39,041 nt of DNA from Candidatus Dojkabacteria bacterium (GTDB lineage: Bacteria > Patescibacteriota > Dojkabacteria > J137): the NCBI GenBank assembly GCA_937944235.1, contig CALDYZ010000031.1, forward strand, positions 1 to 39,041, written 5' to 3'. Positions 20,201 to 28,180 of this stretch are shown here, in pieces (within the stretch, counting starts at the first letter, position 1; each line of letters begins with the position of its first letter). The translations under genes and the position numbers were made by a program. The notes under the pieces were generated by a model. The model was not told the origin of the DNA, ran no database searches, and saw only the letters and a program-made list of their open reading frames with translations.

Positions 20201-20739
20201 AAAATAAAATTACTGTAGGTTACAGATACTTTTTCAAGTTGAATCATCTTGCTGACGATAAAGTACATGCAAGATCTACTGGGCCGTATACTTTAGTTAC
20301 TCAGCAACCTGTAAGAGGAAAAGCACAAAAAGGAGGTAGAAGATTTGGAGAGATGGAAGTTTGGGCGCTAGAAGCTCACGGAGTTCCTAATTTACTGCAT
20401 GAAATGCTCACAATTAAATCAGATGATGTAGTAGGTAGGGCTGCTGCGTATAAGGCCATAATAACAAATCAAAAAATTAATCCTCCTAAGATTCCAGAGT
20501 CGTTCTCTGTATTAGAAAAAGAGTTATTAGGCTTAGGTATTAAACTTACCAAAATTGAACCTCAAGTTGATGATAGATTTGCAGATATGTCGTTGGAAGA
20601 AATAATAGATAGTATAGGTAATGTAGATGAACGTGAATTAGAAGAGAGTTCTGACTTTGAAATAAAAAATACTGACACTGCATTTTCTGAGTCTGAAGAG
20701 TTTTCAGATTTACAGATAAGAGATGTTAATTTTGAATAG
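17218..20739 (+). CDS. rpoB: DNA-directed RNA polymerase subunit beta
   Basis: [87 protein letters not shown]. Confidence 0.98.
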   Translation: [1173 protein letters not shown]

Positions 20740-20766
20740 TTCTTTTTATTTTTAAGTAACCATCAA

Positions 20767-23700
20767 ATGATAAAAGATTTTAAAGCTCTAAAGATTTCTA
20801 TAGCTTCTCCAGAAGAAATATTAGCAATGTCTCATGGGGAGGTTACTAAAGCAGAAACTATCAATTACAGGACTTTTAAACCCGAGCCGCAAGGCTTAAT
20901 GGCTGAAGAGATTTTTGGTCCTAGCAAAAATTTTGAATGTTATTGTGGCAAATACAAAAAAATAAGGTATAAAGGGATTGTTTGTGATAGGTGTGGAGTA
21001 GAAGTGACTCACAAGCGAGTACGAAGAGAGAGAATGGGACATATAAAACTGGCAGCGCCGGTTGCTCATGTGTGGTTTTCTAACGGAATACCAAACAAGT
21101 TATCTTTAATACTAGATATAACACCAAAAAAATTAGAGGCTATTGTTTACTACACTAGGTACGTAGTTACTGAAGTAGACCAATCAGCTAAAAAAGATAT
21201 TTTGAATAGTCTGCCTGATTTAAAAGCTCGTGAAATAGAAAAAGTAGACCAAGAAGCGGGTTCCAGGATATTAGAGATAGAGAATCAGTATGCTCAAGAA
21301 GTCGAAGAAATAAAAAAAGCATTCAAAGATAAAAAAAAGATTGATCTACAGTTAGTTACATTAGAAAAAAATAAAAATGAAGAAATAGCCAAAGTAAAAG
21401 CTGCCGCTAAACAAAAATTAAATACTCTTGAATCGAAATTTTCAAACATGAAGTCATTAATTGAATCTATTGAACCAAGGTCAACTTTATCAGAAGAGGA
21501 CGTACAACTATTGGATGAGTACGATCTTTATTTCTACAACACAGCAATGGGAGCCGAGGCATTGAAAGAAATTTTGGAGAAAATAAATTTAGATGATGAA
21601 ATTTCGGCTTTATCGAATGAATTAAACAAAACAAAGACGGATCTTAAAAAAATGAAGTTAATACAAAGATTGAGATTGTTAAAAGGTATGAAGAGGTCGG
21701 GAATAAGACCAGAATGGATGATATTAACTGTATTACCTGTCATTCCTCCAGACTTAAGACCAATAGTCCAGCTTGCTGGGGGCAGGTTTGCTACTTACGA
21801 TTTGAATGACCTATACAGAAGAGTTATAAATAGAAATAACAGGTTGCAAAGGTTAATAAATTTAGGAGCCCCTGAAATTATTTTGAGAAATGAGAAAAGG
21901 ATGTTACAAGAGGCGGTTGATTCTTTATTAGATAATAATCATAAACCTGGATCACCAGCTATGAGTTCAAAAGGTATTCCTTATAAGTCGCTTTCTGACA
22001 TGTTAAGAGGTAAACAAGGTAGGTTTAGACAAAACCTGTTAGGCAAGAGAGTGGATTATTCAGGTAATGCAGTGATAGTGCCTGGTCCAGAGCTAAATTT
22101 TGATCAATGTGGTATCCCAAAGGTTATAGCCCTAGAACTATTTAGACCTTTTATTTTAAGAGAACTTATACTGAGAGGTCACGCTCAAAATCCTACAAGA
22201 GCCAAATATATGTTAGAAAATCATGAAGATGTCGTTTATGACATTTTGGAAGATGTCATTAAAGGGCGACCAGTCTTGTTGAATCGAGCTCCAACTTTGC
22301 ATAAACAATCTATACTTGCTTTTTATCCAGTTTTAATTGAAGGTAATGCTATCAGGCTACATCCGATGACTTGTACTGGTTTTAATGCCGATTTTGACGG
22401 AGATCAAATGGCAGTTCATTTACCTTTGTCTGAAGAAGCTGTTATTGAGGCAAAAGAGAAGATGTTTCCAGTTAGTAATATTTTAAATTTAAGAGACAGT
22501 TCACCGATAGTGAGTGTGCAAAAAGACATGGCATTCGGTATATATTTTTTGACAAAAATGAATGAGCACAATGCAGAACAGAAGTATTATTTTAGCTTAG
22601 ATTCTTTGATTGCGGACTACTATAGGGGGAACATTAAGTTTTATACATGTCAAAAGGTTTTACACAAAGGAGAGTTAATATTGACATCTGCGGGACGAGC
22701 GATATTCAATAGCGCATTGCCAGATGATTTTGGATATGTTAATAAGACATTGAGTAAGTCAGATATCTCTAAAATATCAGCTGAGTTGTTTGATAGGTTT
22801 GGTAGTACGGTAGCAATACAAACTTTAGACAAGATAAAAAATCTTGGTTTCCAGTATGCAGGTAAATATGGGTTTTCGGTTGCGATGGATGAGTTTGATT
22901 TTGGATTAGACGATCAAATAAAAAAATTATATGAGGAATATGAAAAAAAATATGATTTCTATTCAAAAGATAGAGATGAGGGTTTTTTAACTGCTGCAGA
23001 AACAAAGCGGTTACAGAAGCAAGCTTGGGTCGAAACTGCTGAAAAGGTTCAAGAGATAGTATGGTCCAAAGCACAAGAAATAGGTACAAATTTTTTGGAT
23101 ATTCAAATGTCAGGAGCAGTACCTACAAAAGAGTACGTAAAAAAGATTTCTGGTACTGTAGGTGTGATTACTGATCCCACTGGTGGAATCGTAGATTTAC
23201 CGATGAAAAATAATTTCTATCTTGGAATGAGTAATTTTGAATATTTTGTAGCTGCTAAAGGAGCTAGAAAAGGTTTTGCTGATGTGGCATTAAGGACTGC
23301 TGACTCTGGTTACTTAACTAGACGTCTACATGAGTTAGCTCAAGATGTTATAACTATTCAACATGATTGTGGTACTGTAGAGGGGATAAAACTCTACAAA
23401 AAAGAGAAAAGAAGTATGAATTTTGCTCAAAGAATAAGAGGAAGGTACGTAACTCAAGATGTGGTTGGTACTGGTGGTAAGATTTTGGTTAGGAAAGGAG
23501 ATTTAATAAACAAGACGCTAGCATCTGAAATAGCAGAAGATGATGGGATAGAATTCGTTGAAGTGAGATCTCCACTAAAATGTAAAACACCTCACGGTGT
23601 GTGTACTAAGTGTTATGGCCAAGACAATGGAACAGGGCAGCTGGTTAATCTTGGGGTTGCAGTTGGTACTATTGCATCCCAATCTTTAGGAGAACCTTCA

Positions 23701-24621
23701 ACCCAGTTAACACTAAAATCAAAATCTGATGCAAGAGCAATGAAGACTGATGTAACACAGGGACTACCAAGACTCGAAGAATTGTTAGAAGTTAGAGATC
23801 CAAAGAGTCAGGCTACATTGTCAGAAATTTCTGGTAAAGTCGCCATTGTCAATGTAAAGGGCAAGATAAAAGTTAGAGTTACGGGAAATAGGGATGATGT
23901 ATTTGTTATTGATGTTAGTGAATATGATGTTAAGGTAGTGAACAGAGAAAAGGTTATTAAAGGGCAATTAATAGCAGTTAGTAATAAGAAAGAAATTTTA
24001 AGTCAGTATGATGGAATTGTGGAAATAAATGATAATAATTTATGCATAAGATATTCAATAAAAGATGAGGTAGAATATGAGGTTGACAACATAATAAATG
24101 TTTGCGTAAAAGATGGAGACATACTGGAGAGAGGTGATCCTATTACTTATGGATCTTTAAATCCAAAAGATCTCATGATTTTAAAAGGGGTAGAAGCAGC
24201 TCAGCGATACATAATTAATGAATCGCAAGCGATATACGGAGGAAATGGTATTGACATTGATGATAGACATTTAGAGATAATCTTGAAACAGATGACGCGC
24301 TTTGCTGTTGTTACGGATGGAGGTGATTCTGAGTTATATTACGCCGGTGATTACGTTGACAAAATAGATATAGCTCAGGAAAATAATAGGTTAAGTGCCG
24401 AAGGTAAAAAAACTATAGCTTACAGAGAAGAGATATTAGGTATTTCTAATGCAGCTTTGAAGACAGAAAGTTTCTTAGCAGCTGCGTCGTTCGAACAGCA
24501 GGTAAGGGTATTGACAGAGGCAGCGATACTGGGTAAAATAGACACATTACGTGGGTTAAAAGAGAACATAATAATCGGTAAGCCAATTCCTCTTGGACCT
24601 TATGTAGTTGAAGTTAAATAA
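20767..24621 (+). CDS. rpoC: DNA-directed RNA polymerase subunit beta'
   Basis: CYCGKYKKIRYKGIVCDRCGVEVT zinc site; GKQGRFRQNLLGKRVDYSGNAVIVPGP; TGFNADFDGDQMAVHLPLS; GARKGFADVALRTADSGYLTRRL. Confidence 0.98.
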   Translation: MIKDFKALKISIASPEEILAMSHGEVTKAETINYRTFKPEPQGLMAEEIFGPSKNFECYCGKYKKIRYKGIVCDRCGVEVTHKRVRRERMGHIKLAAPVAHVWFSNGIPNKLSLILDITPKKLEAIVYYTRYVVTEVDQSAKKDILNSLPDLKAREIEKVDQEAGSRILEIENQYAQEVEEIKKAFKDKKKIDLQLVTLEKNKNEEIAKVKAAAKQKLNTLESKFSNMKSLIESIEPRSTLSEEDVQLLDEYDLYFYNTAMGAEALKEILEKINLDDEISALSNELNKTKTDLKKMKLIQRLRLLKGMKRSGIRPEWMILTVLPVIPPDLRPIVQLAGGRFATYDLNDLYRRVINRNNRLQRLINLGAPEIILRNEKRMLQEAVDSLLDNNHKPGSPAMSSKGIPYKSLSDMLRGKQGRFRQNLLGKRVDYSGNAVIVPGPELNFDQCGIPKVIALELFRPFILRELILRGHAQNPTRAKYMLENHEDVVYDILEDVIKGRPVLLNRAPTLHKQSILAFYPVLIEGNAIRLHPMTCTGFNADFDGDQMAVHLPLSEEAVIEAKEKMFPVSNILNLRDSSPIVSVQKDMAFGIYFLTKMNEHNAEQKYYFSLDSLIADYYRGNIKFYTCQKVLHKGELILTSAGRAIFNSALPDDFGYVNKTLSKSDISKISAELFDRFGSTVAIQTLDKIKNLGFQYAGKYGFSVAMDEFDFGLDDQIKKLYEEYEKKYDFYSKDRDEGFLTAAETKRLQKQAWVETAEKVQEIVWSKAQEIGTNFLDIQMSGAVPTKEYVKKISGTVGVITDPTGGIVDLPMKNNFYLGMSNFEYFVAAKGARKGFADVALRTADSGYLTRRLHELAQDVITIQHDCGTVEGIKLYKKEKRSMNFAQRIRGRYVTQDVVGTGGKILVRKGDLINKTLASEIAEDDGIEFVEVRSPLKCKTPHGVCTKCYGQDNGTGQLVNLGVAVGTIASQSLGEPSTQLTLKSKSDARAMKTDVTQGLPRLEELLEVRDPKSQATLSEISGKVAIVNVKGKIKVRVTGNRDDVFVIDVSEYDVKVVNREKVIKGQLIAVSNKKEILSQYDGIVEINDNNLCIRYSIKDEVEYEVDNIINVCVKDGDILERGDPITYGSLNPKDLMILKGVEAAQRYIINESQAIYGGNGIDIDDRHLEIILKQMTRFAVVTDGGDSELYYAGDYVDKIDIAQENNRLSAEGKKTIAYREEILGISNAALKTESFLAAASFEQQVRVLTEAAILGKIDTLRGLKENIIIGKPIPLGPYVVEVK

Positions 24622-24639
24622 TTTGTAATAATTTTATTA

Positions 24640-25095
24640 ATGGCAAGAATATCACAATTAGTTAGAAAACCAAGAAAATCAAAGACTAAATTGGTTAGGT
24701 TTAAAGGTATAGATTTTAAAGAAAGTGTAAAGTATAAAGCATTGTATTTTAATTATAATGGAATAGAGAATACTTTTTATAAGAAGCCATCGCCTTTTAA
24801 AAGAGGAATTTGTGTCAGAGTATATACTCAAACACCAAAAAAGCCTAATTCTGCTATAAGAAAAGTTGCGAGAGTTAGGTTGTCCAATAGACAATTTGTA
24901 ATATCCTATATACCAGGTGAAGGACATAACTTACAGGAACATTCAGTAGTTTTAGTTAAAGCTGGAAGAAAACCTGATCTACCCGGTGTAAAGTATCAAA
25001 TAGTCAGAGGCGTTTACGATGCATCTCCTGTTGATAAAAGAAGGCAAGGAAGAAGCAAGTATGGTAGGTCTAAACCAAAAGACAATCAAAAATAA
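24640..25095 (+). CDS. rpsL: Ribosomal protein S12
   Basis: [59 protein letters not shown]. Confidence 0.97.
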   Translation: MARISQLVRKPRKSKTKLVRFKGIDFKESVKYKALYFNYNGIENTFYKKPSPFKRGICVRVYTQTPKKPNSAIRKVARVRLSNRQFVISYIPGEGHNLQEHSVVLVKAGRKPDLPGVKYQIVRGVYDASPVDKRRQGRSKYGRSKPKDNQK

Positions 25096-25134
25096 TACTA
25101 TTAAATAGTAATGTTGCATATTAATTAACTACTT

Positions 25135-25626
25135 ATGAGATCAAGAAAAGTAATTTATAGGACCCCAAAAAAAGATCATGTGTACGGAAGTGAATTAGTT
25201 GAAAAATTGATCAATTACGTAATGAAGAATGGTAAAAAATCGTTAAGTAGATCAATAGTTTATAAAGCACTTGAAGAACTTGGTAAAGCAGTCAAAAAGT
25301 CACCGCTAGAGGCTTTGGAGGTGGCTATAGAGAATGTCAAGCCCAAAATTGAAGTTAGGTCAAGGAGAGTAGGTGGCGCAAATTTACAAGTTCCAACGCC
25401 AGTAACGCAAAGAAGACAACTCTCTCTAGCAATGAGATGGATAGTTAATTTTGCCAGAACTAACAGAGTTAATACAGAGTATTGGTATTCATTAGCTAGA
25501 GAACTAATCTCTGCATATAATAAGGAAGGTGCCTCTTACAAGAAAAAAGAAGAGGTTCACAAAATGGCCGAGGCTAACAAGGCATTTTCACAGTTCGCTT
25601 TAATTGAAGATAAGTCTTTGCAATAG
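25135..25626 (+). CDS. rpsG: Ribosomal protein S7
   Basis: KVIYRTPKKDHVYGSELVEKLINYVMKNGKKSLS; ALEVAIENVKPKIEVRSRRVGGANLQVP. Confidence 0.96.
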   Translation: MRSRKVIYRTPKKDHVYGSELVEKLINYVMKNGKKSLSRSIVYKALEELGKAVKKSPLEALEVAIENVKPKIEVRSRRVGGANLQVPTPVTQRRQLSLAMRWIVNFARTNRVNTEYWYSLARELISAYNKEGASYKKKEEVHKMAEANKAFSQFALIEDKSLQ

Positions 25627-25808
25627 ATACAAGTAATCAAATAATAGATAAATTTACTTACACAGCAATTCCTTATTTATAGTTTGTTCTAGGTTTGCAT
25701 ATCTTTTTTTGAACATTTTTTAGCTAAAAAAAGTCTGAAATTATTACTATTTTTACAAAAACAAATTAAAAAAAGTACGTTACTGGCTGGAGAGATCCCT
25801 TCTAAGAG

Positions 25809-26270
25809 TTATTGATTATTCTCACTATTAACTGTGTCATTTGAAACATTTGTACTGTGAGAGTCTATTACCCCAGCTTCAATTAGGTCTTTACTTGGCT
25901 CACTATAGGCCACAGTCTTTCCTTTTTTTACATTCATTGAATTTTTACCCTGTCTGCCCCTAATAAAATATAGTTTAGATCGTCTCACAGGTTCAACTTT
26001 TAAAATTTTGATAGACGATACTGTTGGTGAATAGAATGAAAATATTTTTTCAACACCACAACCGTTGCTTATCTTTCTTACTGTGAAAGTTTTATTAACT
26101 CCACTTCCTTTTATGGCTATCACTAAGCCGTTAAACTTTTGAATTCTTGATTTGTTACCATCCCTTATTATCGTATCTACAGATATAGTATATCCGACTT
26201 TAATCTCAGGAAAAATCTTTTTATAAACTTCTTGTTTATCTGTAAATTTCTTAATTAGTGCAGTGTTCAT
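25809..26270 (-). CDS. rplS: Ribosomal protein L19 with C-terminal extension
   Basis: VGYTISVDTIIRDGNKSRIQKFNGLVIAIKGSGVNKTFTVRKISNGCGVEKIFSFYSPTVSSIKILKVEPVRRSKLYFIRGRQGK. Confidence 0.92.
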   Translation of the reverse strand: MNTALIKKFTDKQEVYKKIFPEIKVGYTISVDTIIRDGNKSRIQKFNGLVIAIKGSGVNKTFTVRKISNGCGVEKIFSFYSPTVSSIKILKVEPVRRSKLYFIRGRQGKNSMNVKKGKTVAYSEPSKDLIEAGVIDSHSTNVSNDTVNSENNQ

Positions 26271-26284
26271 AATAGTATAATAAA

Positions 26285-26488
26285 CTATCTTCTTCTACTA
26301 AATTTCTTGTTTTTTACTATTGATACAGTTCCAAATTCACTGCTAACCGTAAGTTTGTATCTACCTTTAATTCTTCTTCTTCTTAGAACCTTTTTGCCAT
26401 CAGAAGTTGAGTTGCGCTTCATAAAACCAAATTTCCGTATTCTCCTGATTTTACTAGGTTGATAGGTAGGTCCTTGTGTCTTAGCCAT
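26285..26488 (-). CDS. rpmH: Ribosomal protein L34, extended at both ends
   Basis: [42 protein letters not shown] matches the L34 core. Confidence 0.85.
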   Translation of the reverse strand: MAKTQGPTYQPSKIRRIRKFGFMKRNSTSDGKKVLRRRRIKGRYKLTVSSEFGTVSIVKNKKFSRRR

Positions 26489-26549
26489 AATTATTGTTTA
26501 TAATGCATTTAGCATTATATATTTTATGCTTGGAAAAGTCAAAATAATT

Positions 26550-26578
26550 TTGCAAATAATATCGAACTTAATTATACT
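26550..26578 (+). promoter_or_regulatory. Putative sigma-70-type promoter TTGCAA-N17-TATACT
   Basis: Direct reading; correctly placed upstream of the ORF at 26621. Confidence 0.5.
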
Positions 26579-26620
26579 AATAAACAATAGTAGTGGCGCT
26601 ATTCATCAGTTTTTATTTAA

Positions 26621-28024
26621 ATGGCAGAGGAAAAAACTAACAATACATCATTATTTTTTAGCGAAGATTTTGATAATAGTAAGAAACAAAGTGAGAAAGA
26701 TTCAATTTCATTGCAGTATCAGCTTAAAAATTCTACTTTAATTAATTTGATTTCATCCAAATATTTTTATTTTTTCCTCGGCATAGTATCCATTTTACTG
26801 ATAATCATAGGTGGTGTAATTTTATCAAATGTATTTTTATCTGGTATACCAGTAAATTACTCATACAATAAAAACAAATTTTTGAATACTCAGGAGGAGA
26901 CAGTCTATATCTATGAAGAGAAGATTGACAATGCTGTCAATCCGGAATTTTCCTTAACACCGGTTAAACAAAAGATACATGTACCGAATGACTTTGTCTA
27001 TTTATTAGGTAGTAATTCTTTACTAAAAGGATCAAGTAAAATATATAAGATTTTTCCTCAAAGTCAGCAAGTTTATTTTTCATCTGGCAAAAATATTGTA
27101 GATTTTTTGATCTACGAAAATGAACTGATGATTTATGTATCACAGAACCAACAATTTCAACAATTATGGTTCAGAGATGAATCATATGAATCGATTTTAC
27201 TCTATACAACGGATTCAAATGAAAGAGTTTTATCTTTTGTAATTGATTTTAATAATTTATCTGTATTTTTTCTATCCGTAAAAGACTCAATAATCACATT
27301 AAACAGAATCGACAGAAGTATCAATCACAAATCTGTAAAAATTTTAGGCAGTTTATCGACCAGATCTAAAATTACTGAAATTGACAATGATGAAGTTTAT
27401 ATTATAGATGAAGAAATTTGCTATAAAATGCCTTTAAAAGATCTAATTTTGAGTGAAGTTGCTTGCGAAAAAACAAAAAAACATCTGGGAGAAAAGGTTT
27501 TTAAAATCAGGCCAAAGTTAAGGAATAACTATACGAGCAATGATGGCTCTGTAATACAAATGTACAATCCTGACATCGACAGTTATGTGAACTTATTCAA
27601 TGCACCTCAAGGAGATTTATATATTCAACAATTTTTAAATAATAACAAGATTTTGTTATTAAAATATAAATTTCAATTTAATGCTTATTTAAATAGATTT
27701 GATCCAATTTGGCAGTCTTTTGTATTATTTGACTATAATGCCAAGTCATTGCAGAACTTGGCTAGTTCATTACCAAAGTCGAATTCAGTACTTGAAAACA
27801 TAAAGATCTTTCATGTTGTTGATAGCTTATACGCGATTGATTTAAATGTTACAGACAAATTGTATAGGTATGATCCTAATAATGCAGTTTCGAATTTATC
27901 CTTACCGTCTACTTCCTTATCTCAATCTCAACACACAAATAGCCACTGGTTGGAAATAGATTTTATCAATGCAGAGAATTATGAGAAATTAACTGTGTTT
28001 GATCCTGTAAAAATATTTATATAG
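26621..28024 (+). CDS. Hypothetical membrane-anchored protein (single N-terminal TM, large extracytoplasmic domain)
   Basis: 467-aa ORF; TM FYFFLGIVSILLIIIGGVILSNVFL. Confidence 0.7.
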   Translation: MAEEKTNNTSLFFSEDFDNSKKQSEKDSISLQYQLKNSTLINLISSKYFYFFLGIVSILLIIIGGVILSNVFLSGIPVNYSYNKNKFLNTQEETVYIYEEKIDNAVNPEFSLTPVKQKIHVPNDFVYLLGSNSLLKGSSKIYKIFPQSQQVYFSSGKNIVDFLIYENELMIYVSQNQQFQQLWFRDESYESILLYTTDSNERVLSFVIDFNNLSVFFLSVKDSIITLNRIDRSINHKSVKILGSLSTRSKITEIDNDEVYIIDEEICYKMPLKDLILSEVACEKTKKHLGEKVFKIRPKLRNNYTSNDGSVIQMYNPDIDSYVNLFNAPQGDLYIQQFLNNNKILLLKYKFQFNAYLNRFDPIWQSFVLFDYNAKSLQNLASSLPKSNSVLENIKIFHVVDSLYAIDLNVTDKLYRYDPNNAVSNLSLPSTSLSQSQHTNSHWLEIDFINAENYEKLTVFDPVKIFI

Positions 28025-28180
28025 CTTGACGTGTTTATATGACAATTTTGAGGTTATTTGTTGTGGGTAACCTATCTAAATTTACTTAAAAGATATAAAA
28101 CTCAAGTGCTTACATCATTTTTAGTGTTTTCAGAATAAATTCAAAAGATATTAATTTCTAATAAATTCAGATGAAAATTG

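Noticed and set aside
25716-25731. Perfect palindrome TTTTTTAGCTAAAAAA between convergent rpsG and rplS
   Set aside because: No loop and low stability; may contribute to bidirectional termination but too weak to call.
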